In this document: positions 1 through 7,100 of the stretch, in pieces
Position numbering within the stretch: the first letter of the stretch is position 1
Layout: each line of letters begins with the position of its first letter
DNA from: Nitrospinaceae bacterium
GTDB taxonomy: Bacteria > Nitrospinota > Nitrospinia > Nitrospinales > Nitrospinaceae
NCBI GenBank assembly: GCA_029261615.1
Contig: JAJDAX010000005.1
Location: forward strand, 1 to 9,547
Length of the DNA stretch: 9,547 nt
Reading direction: 5' to 3'
Translations under genes and position numbers: made by a program
Notes under the pieces: generated by a model
Told to the model about the DNA's origin: nothing
The model's database searches: none
The model's input: only the letters and a program-made list of their open reading frames with translations

Positions 1-525
1 AGGGACAATAACCGTACCTGACAGCGCAGCTTCTCCGCCAAGGTTTCCTTTCTGACTTGTATAAAACTTTTCATTCATTACATTTTGGAACCAGGTGGCG
101 GTACCATAATTTCTTTCCATTAAATATCCGGATTTAATTCCATTCCCATCCTGATCTTTCGAGTTGACGGCAATCACTTTTCCTTCAAGATCAACAAGAA
201 CTGTCAGGTAATAAATATCATAGGTGTCCACATAGTTATTCATCGCCGTCACGATGGGGCTGTCTGATTGATACCAGAGAGATTTATCCCGTAATATAGT
301 ATTCAAACCAAATGCCTGTACATCTCCATAGCGTTCGAACAGATTGCGGTCAATTTTATCGGCCACACCCTCTGCCATATTTTGGAGAGATGAGGCGTTT
401 ACCTTCCTGATATCCTTGAAAGAAATCTGACTCAATACCATGACTGCAATCAGAGGCACCAAACCCACTATCAAAAAAAGGATTGTCTGCTTAAATTTCA
501 AATTTAAATTATTCCAAACTGCCAT
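1..525 (-). CDS. dCache-type membrane receptor, N-terminal part (probable methyl-accepting chemotaxis protein)
   Basis: This is an open reading frame of 175 codons that runs off the left edge without a stop, so only the N-terminus is present. The ATG at 525-523 has a GAGG a few bases upstream on the minus strand, which supports the start. Residues 1-10 are a short cytoplasmic stub (MAVWNNLNLK). Residues about 13-32 are a hydrophobic membrane segment (ILFLIVGLVPLIAVMVL). The rest is an extracytoplasmic region with features usual in double-Cache sensors: a helix with LFERYGDVQAFGLN near residues 62-75, then TVLVDLEGKVIAVNSKDQDG around 108-127, and a W-F-Q-N-V segment near 145. This N-terminal pattern is common in chemotaxis receptors, which would continue with a second TM, HAMP and signalling domain outside the window. 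A histidine kinase or diguanylate cyclase with the same sensor is equally possible from what is visible. It lies on the same strand as the sensor kinase, 364 bases downstream of it. Confidence 0.8.
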   Translation of the reverse strand, partial: MAVWNNLNLKFKQTILFLIVGLVPLIAVMVLSQISFKDIRKVNASSLQNMAEGVADKIDRNLFERYGDVQAFGLNTILRDKSLWYQSDSPIVTAMNNYVDTYDIYYLTVLVDLEGKVIAVNSKDQDGNGIKSGYLMERNYGTATWFQNVMNEKFYTSQKGNLGGEAALSGTVIVP

Positions 526-889
526 GACGACCTCATATTTGAGAAAATTTTCCAATGACCCTGGATTTGAATATTCCTCAAAATTCCAGAGTTTTTGCCC
601 CCGCCAGGTTCCCATAATGGAAAACCAGGGTTCAAATTAACAAAGCAAGTTTCATTCCATTTATTCAAGACCCAATAAGTTTTATAACTCATTGATATTT
701 TTAGCGTTTAATTGTGGGGGTTTTGCCGGGGTCGGAAAACAAAAGGAAAAGGATATAAAATATCGTCATATTTAAATTTTAGTATATGTAATACCGTACA
801 TTGAGCCTTGCGTCTTTACTACCGGGTTAACAAAGCTTTTGCCAATTCGGGCTTTTATATTTGAAATGAGGGGTGGGTGCAGGGGAGGG
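526..889. other. AT-rich intergenic spacer between two membrane sensors
   Basis: I see no credible gene in this stretch. The short frames that cross it have no family resemblance and no good ribosome site. It should hold the 3' end of the kinase transcript and the promoter of the receptor at 525, but no clean -35/-10 pair stands out. It contains weak inverted repeats: GTTTTGCCG with CGGAAAAC at 720-740 (loop GGGT, one bulged base) and an imperfect CTGGA..TTTGA / TCAAAATTCCAG pair near 561-590. Neither is followed by a T-run on the minus strand, so neither is a convincing terminator. Confidence 0.5.
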
Positions 890-3562
890 TTAATTTCCGT
901 TGATCTGTTTTTCCGGCAGTACAATTATGAACCGGCTGCCCCGGTCTTTTTCACTTTCCGCCGTGATCATTCCCCGGTGCAGGGTCACGATTTTCTCGCA
1001 TACAGCAAGTCCCATTCCGCTTCCTTCAAACTCTTCCTGGCGATGCAGGCGGCGAAAGGGTTGGAAAATCCTGTCCAGGTATTTCTCATCAAACCCGATG
1101 CCTTCATCTTCAACGACAATAGTCCAGGATCCATTCACCCTCTTTTCTGCCCTTATCTGGATCTGAGGTGGGGTGCCTGGCTTATGGAATTTAAGAGCGT
1201 TGCCAATCAGGTTCTGAAACAATTGTCTGATCTGAAACGGACTGGCTTCAATTTCCGGTAAATCTCCAACTTCTATACTCGCCTGGGTGCGTTCAATCTG
1301 AATATCCAATGTAGAGAGAACATCGCGTATTTCCTCATCAATACTAACCAGACAGAAATCGTGCCGGATGGAAGTAGTTTTGGAGTATTCCAGCAAATCA
1401 ATGATCAATTGCTGCATTCGCCCAATGGCAGTCACAATCCGGTCCAGATAGTCCCGTCCTTTTTCATCCATGCGGCTGCCGTTGGTCATGGTAAGTCGGT
1501 CAGCCAGAGTCACTACTTTTCTCAGAGGTTCTTGCAAGTCGTGGGTCGCTATACCGGTAAAATTTCTAAGCTCCGTATTGATTTTTTCAAGGTCCTGCGC
1601 GTGCTGCCGAAGATCCTGCTCGGATTTAATATAATCCGAAATATTGCGAAAGGTCACAACGGCCCCGACAATTTTTCTGTCTTCAATAATTGGCTTTCCA
1701 ATGAACTCCACTGGAAATGGGTCGCCTTCCCCTCCCCTGAAAAAAAACTGGTTCAACTGCCTCACCTTCCCGTCAAGACACACCTGATAGATGGGGTTGT
1801 CTAACAAGGTGCAGGGAACCCCATCAGAATTAAGAGGCTGCATAACGAGGTGCTGAGGTTTTCCAATCATCTCTTCCGGTTTAAATCCCAGGATATTTGC
1901 CCCTGCCGGATTAATAAACGTGATCAGCCCCTCGACATCCACTCCAAAAATACCCTCACCTGCCGCGTTCAATATCAACTGGTTTTTATTATTGAGAAGT
2001 TCCAATTGCTCCAGGGCCTGCTTCTTCTCGGTGATATCCCGAATCAGACCTATGTATTGCAACTCATCGTTCCCGTGCATGGTGCTGAGGGTTAACTCCA
2101 CTGGAAAATCAATCCCATTTTTTTTGACAGCAACCAGTTCTCTGGCCCGGATGATGGTTTCTTCCTGCTGAAACTGCGAGATACTTTCCAAATTAAATGC
2201 AGCATTTTCCGGCTTGTCCTGGGGAATTAAATTCCGAATATTCATTCTTTCCAACCGACCGGGGTGGATACCGAACATGGTTTCTGCAGCCGGGTTTACG
2301 GTCTGAATTTCTCCATATGAGTTAAGAGTAATAATGGCTTCCACTGCATTGTTGATGATGGCTCTGTATTCTTCCTCCCGTTCCTTTAACGCTTTCAAAG
2401 CTGTTTTCTCTTTCTCTTCAGTACGTGATTGGCTCACCCGAAGCATGAAAGCGATACAACTGACTAATCCAAGGAGTACAAAAATTCTGAATAAAACAGA
2501 TCGCATGGAAATAAGTGGAGCAAACGCCTCTTGAAACTCCTGTTCGACAGCAAGCCCCATGTTGAGCTCTTCCAGCCAAAGCCAGGCTCCGATCACAGAA
2601 GTCCCAAGATAGTTAAGATATCCTTTAGTATTGATTCCGGATTCTTTCCGAAGAGCACTCTCTGCCATTTCGGTAAAACCTGGTTCTCCCTTTCCCGCAT
2701 TTTTACCACTCACAGAATTAACAGATAAAAGCGGCTCCAAAAGCTGAACGTTTAGAATAGCCGTACCCTCTGAATGTCCCATTTTTCGCAGCAGGTCATT
2801 TTGACGCGGAGCCGACAACAGGTATCCTCTGGAATTAAAGGCAAACGTTTCTCCAGTGGACCCCAGCCGACTGATTTCGAGAACTCGGGTAAAGGACTGC
2901 TCCGGCCGAAGTCGGAACCCAAGAACCCCCACCACTTTTCCTGAAACATCCAGCACCGGGGTAGAAACAAACATCGTTGGCCAATCCGTCTGGAAGACCT
3001 CATTTTTATCAGGTAAAGGGATTTCCCCCTTGAATGGGACACTGACCACTGTTTCCCCCTCTAGGGAGCGTTGAACAAAGTCGGACCTGGAAATCAAATC
3101 CTTCCTGCCGATAGGATCGTCCAGCAAAGCACCTACCTGCATTCCCTTTTCATCGAAAATGACAAAACCCACCATGTCGAATTCATTAACCACGGGTTTT
3201 AAATATTCTCGCAGGAAGATCAATTCTTTTGTCTTTAGTAGAGCTTCCTTTTTGTAACCCAGTGCTTTAGCCTTTGTCATCAAACTCAATATATTATTTG
3301 TGACATCAGGCTGCTCCGCCCATGATTTAGCAAACCGTTTCTTGTTATCACACCAGAGGCGGATTGATTCCTGGTTGGCACGCAGGGTGGTGAGGAGTTG
3401 GGATTCCAGCATCTGCCGCATATCGTTCTGGGTCACCATGTGGCCCCAGAATCCAATGACCAGAAGGAAGATAAAGGTGAGAAACCCCAGGATGGTGTAG
3501 GGTGGTCGGGGTTTGGCAAACTCTTCTACAAGGTTTTTAGAATTGTGCACAGTCACATTCAT
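890..3562 (-). CDS. membrane sensor histidine kinase (Cache-like, PAS, PAS, HisKA, HATPase)
   Basis: This is a complete 890-residue kinase that should autophosphorylate on histidine and pass phosphate to an unseen response regulator. In order: TM1 at about 21-43; an extracytoplasmic Cache-like sensor at about 45-350, with the typical GSTGETFAFNSRGYLLS at 234-250; TM2 at about 354-374; a charged linker helix at 375-400; PAS domain 1 at about 393-512; PAS domain 2 at about 517-647; a coiled-coil linker at about 645-668; then HisKA with phospho-acceptor H674 in HDLQEPLR. The ATP-binding domain has the N-box at 781-790 (N784, N788), the G1 box VEDEGIGF with D819, and the G2 box GSGMGL at 847-852. 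All key catalytic residues are present, and there is no receiver or Hpt domain. The ATG at 3562-3560 lacks a strong Shine-Dalgarno; GAGGG lies rather far upstream. No response regulator gene is in the window, so it looks like an orphan. The DLQEPLR type of H-box is common in multi-PAS and phytochrome-like kinases. The ligand cannot be read from the sequence. Confidence 0.93.
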   Translation of the reverse strand: MNVTVHNSKNLVEEFAKPRPPYTILGFLTFIFLLVIGFWGHMVTQNDMRQMLESQLLTTLRANQESIRLWCDNKKRFAKSWAEQPDVTNNILSLMTKAKALGYKKEALLKTKELIFLREYLKPVVNEFDMVGFVIFDEKGMQVGALLDDPIGRKDLISRSDFVQRSLEGETVVSVPFKGEIPLPDKNEVFQTDWPTMFVSTPVLDVSGKVVGVLGFRLRPEQSFTRVLEISRLGSTGETFAFNSRGYLLSAPRQNDLLRKMGHSEGTAILNVQLLEPLLSVNSVSGKNAGKGEPGFTEMAESALRKESGINTKGYLNYLGTSVIGAWLWLEELNMGLAVEQEFQEAFAPLISMRSVLFRIFVLLGLVSCIAFMLRVSQSRTEEKEKTALKALKEREEEYRAIINNAVEAIITLNSYGEIQTVNPAAETMFGIHPGRLERMNIRNLIPQDKPENAAFNLESISQFQQEETIIRARELVAVKKNGIDFPVELTLSTMHGNDELQYIGLIRDITEKKQALEQLELLNNKNQLILNAAGEGIFGVDVEGLITFINPAGANILGFKPEEMIGKPQHLVMQPLNSDGVPCTLLDNPIYQVCLDGKVRQLNQFFFRGGEGDPFPVEFIGKPIIEDRKIVGAVVTFRNISDYIKSEQDLRQHAQDLEKINTELRNFTGIATHDLQEPLRKVVTLADRLTMTNGSRMDEKGRDYLDRIVTAIGRMQQLIIDLLEYSKTTSIRHDFCLVSIDEEIRDVLSTLDIQIERTQASIEVGDLPEIEASPFQIRQLFQNLIGNALKFHKPGTPPQIQIRAEKRVNGSWTIVVEDEGIGFDEKYLDRIFQPFRRLHRQEEFEGSGMGLAVCEKIVTLHRGMITAESEKDRGSRFIIVLPEKQINGN

Positions 3563-3623
3563 TATTCGGGCAAGTAACTTTCTACCCTCAAATTTATTCG
3601 GATATTAAAAAATGAAATCAAGT

Positions 3624-3651
3624 AATATAATAACGAACAAGCAGGAGACAA
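3624..3651 (-). promoter_or_regulatory. candidate sigma70-type promoter of the sensor kinase
   Basis: On the minus strand TTGTCT (3651-3646) is followed after 16 bases by TATATT (3629-3624). That gives four of six and five of six matches to the -35 and -10 consensus. Transcription would begin near 3617, leaving a leader of about 55 bases before the ATG at 3562. The region is AT-rich, so chance matches are likely. A second weak candidate (TTGATT, then AATAAA after 17 bases) lies closer to the gene. Confidence 0.3.
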
Positions 3652-3837
3652 ACCTTCCTTAAACCGGGCAACCTGTTATTTTTGGAAAAACAAACTGTGG
3701 CTCCTGGAAAAATTCCATGCAATCGGACCGCTTCTATATGTCGCGTGTACCGGTTTCCTTTTATTGTAGCCTAAGTTTAAAATCAGCGCTTTTCAAGAAC
3801 GACTTTTAGTCTTCCATCATTCGTCAGAGAGTATCCC

Positions 3838-4824
3838 ATTCGCCGTCGTTTTTTTAAAACCTTCCTGATTTTCACAACCGGCGGAGCCGCATTAACTCTG
3901 GTAGCCTGGCTCCTCATCAATTATGCCTGGGGTATCCTGCCCGAGTTTGCCCTCAATCTGGCCCGCGATCCCGCTCTCCTCAAACAACCAGAAGCAAAAC
4001 AATGCGGGGATTGCCATAAAGACATCTACGAGGCCTGGCAAAAAAGCCGTCACTCCCGTGCATGGATCAGTAAAAACTACATCAAAGCTTCAGAGGACAG
4101 GACCAAGGAAAAGTGCCTGAATTGTCATATTCCGACTGAAGTCCGCCCTGGAAAGAAACCCGACCCGCGTCTCAATCAAAGGGATGAAGGCATATTCTGC
4201 GTTTCCTGCCATGTGAAAGATGGTGCCATGCACGGTCCACACGACCTCCTGGCACCACCTCATCCAACCCGGCAGGACCGGGAGTACAACGGCTCAAAAT
4301 TCTGTGGGTCCTGCCATGAAAAAACGTTCAAACAATGGCAAAAGACTGAAGAACGCGACACCTGCCAGTCCTGCCATATGCCGCGAACCCGCAAACGCCT
4401 GACCCAGAAACCTCCTTTGAGCTGGCTGCACCTCGAAAAATGGGTCGGGGATCACCGCTTCCTGCACGGGGAATTTGAACCGGAAACCCTGGCAATAAAT
4501 TTGGCCTTTACAAAAAGTCACGCTGTCATCACTTTGGAAAACAAAACCATCCCGCATGATGTGCCCACTGCAGATAACGGTGACCCTCGCTTGTTTCTTG
4601 AGGTCATGCTGATTGACCATCAAGGCGAACAATGGGACCGCATCAGGGAAATCCTGGCACCCCAACAGGAAACGGCTCTGGCCTTTAAAAAAGAACGGGT
4701 GTTTCGTTATCGGGTACCGGAGTCGGTCCATGAGGCCCGTGTGACATTGCGTTACCAGCCTGCCTGGTCGAAAGACCGACAAGACATTTATTCAGATAGC
4801 TTTTTAAGAAACCGAACCGGTTGA
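3838..4824 (+). CDS. membrane-anchored five-heme c-type cytochrome, c554-like
   Basis: This frame is open from 3781 to the TGA at 4824 and codes for five CxxCH heme sites. With the start used here they are C56-H60 (CGDCH), C93-H97 (CLNCH), C121-H125 (CVSCH), C156-H160 (CGSCH) and C176-H180 (CQSCH). The spacing and the SRHSRAW segment (H72, a likely distal heme ligand) resemble the cytochrome c554 family. After residue 185 there are no more hemes. A strand-rich tail follows with TIPHDVPTADNGDPRLFLEV, as seen in several multiheme cytochromes. There is no in-frame ATG, GTG or TTG before the first three hemes. The first GTG, at 4213, would delete three hemes and the anchor. I chose ATT at 3838 because AGAGAG lies six bases upstream and because it gives MRRRFFK followed by a hydrophobic segment at about 8-28, a sensible cytoplasmic-positive anchor. 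The product is 328 residues. The role is inferred as periplasmic electron transfer, possibly with the three-heme cytochrome that follows. An uncorrected sequencing error or a decayed start cannot be excluded. Confidence 0.85.
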   Translation: MRRRFFKTFLIFTTGGAALTLVAWLLINYAWGILPEFALNLARDPALLKQPEAKQCGDCHKDIYEAWQKSRHSRAWISKNYIKASEDRTKEKCLNCHIPTEVRPGKKPDPRLNQRDEGIFCVSCHVKDGAMHGPHDLLAPPHPTRQDREYNGSKFCGSCHEKTFKQWQKTEERDTCQSCHMPRTRKRLTQKPPLSWLHLEKWVGDHRFLHGEFEPETLAINLAFTKSHAVITLENKTIPHDVPTADNGDPRLFLEVMLIDHQGEQWDRIREILAPQQETALAFKKERVFRYRVPESVHEARVTLRYQPAWSKDRQDIYSDSFLRNRTG

Positions 4825-4848
4825 TTGTTGTCCGGGATCAATTATAAA
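4821..4848 (+). promoter_or_regulatory. candidate promoter of the three-heme cytochrome
   Basis: TTGATT at 4821-4826 overlaps the stop codon of the five-heme cytochrome and is followed after 16 bases by TATAAA at 4843-4848. The two boxes match the sigma70 consensus in four and five of six positions. Transcription would start near 4855, about 35 bases before the ATG at 4890. This would let the soluble cytochrome be made separately from, and more strongly than, the anchored one. Confidence 0.45.
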
Positions 4849-4879
4849 ATACATTTTGGTTTGCCATTTCGATTCTATT

Positions 4880-4883
4880 GGAG
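4880..4883 (+). promoter_or_regulatory. ribosome binding site that decides the start of the three-heme cytochrome
   Basis: GGAG at 4880-4883 sits six bases before the ATG at 4890. An in-frame TTG at 4878 lies before or within this site and so is not the start. Using the ATG also gives a cleaner signal peptide. Confidence 0.7.
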
Positions 4884-4889
4884 AAAAAA

Positions 4890-5741
4890 ATGAAACCTCT
4901 AAAACAATTATTGACTGCAAGCTTCGCCATCTGTCTTCTTCTCATGACCAGCACTCTTCACGCCAAAGAACTGGTGGTGAAAGAGCCACCAAAATCGATG
5001 GACAAGCTCTATCCCCCGCTATCCAAAGAACCGAAATGGATCAAGCAGATGCATAAGCTCTCGGGCACCTTTGGTGGAGTGTTCGTCAACATGAAGGAAA
5101 AGGACTGGGAGAACGCCGACAAAAAAGCCGACGCTTTTCTAGAAGCCTACGGCGAAGCGGCAAAAATGATTCCCGAATGGAAAGATTATTTTGATATGGA
5201 CGCGGCAAAAGCCTTCACTGAAGCGGTTAAAACCCACGACCCGGCCAAGATCGGAAAAGCCTCTGGCGGTGTTGGCAAGACCTGCGGCAAATGCCACCAT
5301 GAACAAACTGTAGCTGTCTGGACGCGTTATCACTGGCCCAAGGTCGAGCACATGAAGATCACCGATCCGGTTAGTGAAAAAGAAATGGAATACGGCAAAT
5401 ACATGAAAACACTTTCAGGTTCTTTTCGGGCGACGACCGTAAACTTTGGCGAAGGCCAATACGCACGCGCCGCAAAATCGGCAAGGGCGCTGGAAAAACA
5501 GTACACTGAATTAAAGTCAACCTGTTCGAAGTGTCACGTTACTGATAACGTTAAACTATTCTTTGTCGGTGACGAAACCAAAGCCGCCTTGCAGGCCATG
5601 CGCAAGGAACTTGATGCCGACAAACCCAACCCAGGCATCTTCTGGAAGAACGTCGGCATCCTCGGCAAGCAGGGTTGCAAAAAATGTCACCTCACCCACC
5701 GTTCTTACGCCATCATTCAGGAAATGTGGGAAGAAGAGTAA
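4890..5741 (+). CDS. exported three-heme cytochrome with two tandem c'-like units
   Basis: The product has 283 residues, and its heme sites and export signal point to a periplasmic electron carrier. Residues 1-25 form a signal peptide: MKPLKQ, then a hydrophobic core, then a likely cut after LHA. There are three CxxCH sites: C132-H136 (CGKCH), C212-H216 (CSKCH) and C263-H267 (CKKCH). The last, CKKCHLTHR near the C-terminus, resembles the heme end of class II cytochrome c'. The chain is largely helical and looks duplicated. KLSGTFGGVFVN at about 56-67 is matched by TLSGSFRATTVN at about 174-185, about 118 residues apart, and both are followed by Ala/Lys-rich helices. Each unit ends in a CxxCH (132 and 263). 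The second unit has an extra heme at 212, where the first has AKMIPEW. It follows the five-heme gene by 65 bases, has its own likely promoter, and ends before a strong terminator. The partner and substrate are unknown. Confidence 0.88.
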   Translation: MKPLKQLLTASFAICLLLMTSTLHAKELVVKEPPKSMDKLYPPLSKEPKWIKQMHKLSGTFGGVFVNMKEKDWENADKKADAFLEAYGEAAKMIPEWKDYFDMDAAKAFTEAVKTHDPAKIGKASGGVGKTCGKCHHEQTVAVWTRYHWPKVEHMKITDPVSEKEMEYGKYMKTLSGSFRATTVNFGEGQYARAAKSARALEKQYTELKSTCSKCHVTDNVKLFFVGDETKAALQAMRKELDADKPNPGIFWKNVGILGKQGCKKCHLTHRSYAIIQEMWEEE

Positions 5742-5758
5742 TACTTACTATAGAGTAT

Positions 5759-5798
5759 AAAAAAAGCCCCGCCGGTCAGATTACCGGTGGGGCTTTTT
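5759..5798. terminator. strong bidirectional rho-independent terminator
   Basis: The stem pairs AAAAAGCCCCGCCGGT (5761-5776) with ACCGGTGGGGCTTTTT (5783-5798) around the loop CAGATT. There is one G-T wobble at 5771. It is flanked by seven A on the left and five T on the right, so it works on either strand. It ends the cytochrome transcript (stop at 5741) and the converging lipoprotein transcript (stop at 5837). Confidence 0.95.
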
Positions 5799-5836
5799 AA
5801 TTTTCGCTTCTTAACAATCGTTAAAACTTTTCTATC

Positions 5837-6067
5837 TTAGAAAACAGAGTCGCGGGCGATCTGATCCATCCTAATGTCGTATTCCCGCTTATCAATCGCC
5901 TTGGAATCAAAGTCTGCCTGGACTTTATCTTTCATTCTTTTCAGATGGAATTCATACGATCCGGCCCCCACAGCGGCCCCTGCAGCCCCACTCAACACAT
6001 TCCCCGTAGAGCAACCGGTAACACCTACCATTGCCATTATCAGACTTGCCGCAATAAATTTTCGCAT
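5837..6067 (-). CDS. small glycine-zipper lipoprotein
   Basis: This is a 76-residue protein with a lipoprotein signal: MRKF, a hydrophobic stretch IAASLIMAMVGV, and the lipobox VTGC with C19 as the lipidated cysteine. The mature chain begins CSTG; serine at +2 fits outer-membrane sorting where the Lol rule applies. Residues about 27-36 (GAAGAAVGAG) form a small glycine-zipper-like segment, often seen in outer-membrane lipoproteins. The rest is a charged helix ending SKAIDKREYDIRMDQI, which loosely recalls the short SHOCT-type C-terminal motif. The ATG is preceded by GGGGGAG only two bases away, a purine-rich but tight ribosome site. It is a stand-alone gene with its own promoter candidate, and it shares the terminator at 5759-5798 with the cytochrome unit. 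The function is unknown. Confidence 0.8.
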   Translation of the reverse strand: MRKFIAASLIMAMVGVTGCSTGNVLSGAAGAAVGAGSYEFHLKRMKDKVQADFDSKAIDKREYDIRMDQIARDSVF

Positions 6068-6090
6068 AGCTCCCCCAAATTCGTTTCAAA

Positions 6091-6121
6091 ATTTTGTCTT
6101 ATCAACGGTAGTTTATGTCAA
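6091..6121 (-). promoter_or_regulatory. candidate promoter of the small lipoprotein
   Basis: A perfect TTGACA (-35) lies at 6121-6116 on the minus strand. The -10 is weak: GACAAA after 17 bases (6098-6093) or CAAAAT after 19 bases (6096-6091). The leader would be roughly 20 bases long. The strength rests on the -35 box. Confidence 0.4.
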
Positions 6122-6296
6122 TATTTATTGGGATTAAAGCACAGAGTGCCCATAGGCCCGAAATGCATTGATAAAGGCCTAATTAAAATTTTTCGAGGGT
6201 CAATTCACCATTAGAGGTTAGTCGAAGAAAAACAGCGTTTGAACGGGGAAGGAAGGAGAAGAGTTGGAACTTAATAAATTGATCTAATGGACAAAA

Positions 6297-7100
6297 CTAT
6301 TCAGGGCGCTGGGCCTTGCGCACGATATCGTTATCAAAATAATTTACGGACATTCCGGCATCCATCACAATCCCTTGCGCGTTGATGCCGGATGATCTCG
6401 GTGACAATAAATAAACTGCGGTATTCGCGACTTCTTCGGTCTGCAATGCCTTCTTGCGCAGGGTCAGTTGCTCGGCGTGCAAATAGGAGTCGATGTACCC
6501 AGGAATGCCGGCTGAAGCGGACGACTTCAACAACCCGGCGTTCACAGAATTGAACCGTACCTGGCTGAACGATGAAAATGATTTGGCGAGGAAACAAAGC
6601 GAAGAATGCAACGCAGCTTTGGCCGGGCCCATGTAACCGTAATTTTCCGCTGCCATGCGAGTGGTTGAAATACCAATCGTCACCACCGACGCACTGCTAT
6701 CCAGCATATCTTTAAACGCGTTGACGGTATTGATCAGCGAGTAACAGGTGATGTCGACCGACTGCAGAAAATCCTGTTTGCCGGTTTCGTGGAAAGGCTT
6801 CAAACCCTCACCGTAGTTCGCAAAGGCAATCGAATGGACGATGCCGTGCACCGTGTCGGTAACCTGCCCGACTTCTTTGCGCAATCGTGCAATGTCCTCT
6901 TCTTTTTCAACATCGCAAACGAAGACAGACGCATCACCGACCAGCGCCTGCACACTTTGTTTACGCGCCTCGGTGCGGACGCTGTAAATCACATTGGCTT
7001 TTTCCTGTTGCAGAATTTTCCCGATATGAAACGCCACGCTTTTTTTATTGGCGACACCCATGACCAGAATGGTCTTGTCTTCAAGATTGAGCCAGCTCAC
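6297..7100 (-). CDS. fabI: enoyl-[acyl-carrier-protein] reductase, FabI-like SDR
   Basis: This 267-residue protein belongs to the enoyl-ACP reductase branch of the short-chain dehydrogenases. That branch reduces the trans-2 double bond of acyl-ACP with NAD(P)H, the last step of each elongation cycle. The FabI-type cofactor loop [14 protein letters not shown] lies at 15-28, and VHSIAFA at 88-94 matches the HSIxFA segment of FabI. The Tyr/Lys pair is Y154 and K161 in [18 protein letters not shown] at 115-123 and the end region [12 protein letters not shown] / [10 protein letters not shown] fit the family, and the length is normal. Unusually, the second aromatic residue found 9-10 places before the catalytic Tyr (Tyr146 in E. 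coli FabI, Phe149 in InhA) is missing; I144-S145 stand there. The start is GTG at 7100, overlapping the fabZ stop by four bases, with GGAG eight bases upstream. It is the last gene of fabG-fabZ-fabI, and I see no clear terminator after it. A FabL-like or related reductase is the main alternative. Confidence 0.85.
   Translation of the reverse strand: MSWLNLEDKTILVMGVANKKSVAFHIGKILQQEKANVIYSVRTEARKQSVQALVGDASVFVCDVEKEEDIARLRKEVGQVTDTVHGIVHSIAFANYGEGLKPFHETGKQDFLQSVDITCYSLINTVNAFKDMLDSSASVVTIGISTTRMAAENYGYMGPAKAALHSSLCFLAKSFSSFSQVRFNSVNAGLLKSSASAGIPGYIDSYLHAEQLTLRKKALQTEEVANTAVYLLSPRSSGINAQGIVMDAGMSVNYFDNDIVRKAQRPE

Noticed and set aside
720..740. Inverted repeat GTTTTGCCG/CGGAAAAC as the kinase terminator
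   Set aside because: It is 150 bases past the stop, short, has a bulge, and is not followed by a T-run on the minus strand.
839..1261. A 140-codon plus-strand open frame
   Set aside because: It overlaps the ATPase domain of the sensor kinase in antisense and has no protein features of its own.
3717..3812. A 31-codon ATG frame upstream of the five-heme cytochrome
   Set aside because: It has no ribosome site and no recognisable content, and it is not in frame with the cytochrome.
4294..4782. A 162-codon minus-strand open frame
   Set aside because: It is antisense to the five-heme cytochrome, which has five intact CxxCH sites.
4213..4824. GTG at 4213 as the start of the five-heme cytochrome
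   Set aside because: The frame is open far upstream and encodes three more heme sites and a membrane anchor, so this start would cut the protein in an implausible place.
4878..4892. TTG at 4878 as the start of the three-heme cytochrome
   Set aside because: The GGAG ribosome site lies at 4880-4883, properly spaced for the ATG at 4890 and not for the TTG.
6139..6181. Inverted repeats GCAC/GTGC (6139-6149) and TAGGCC/GGCCTA (6153-6181) as a fabI terminator
   Set aside because: The stems are 4 and 6 bases with no proper T-tract and lie over 100 bases from the fabI stop. They may be chance.
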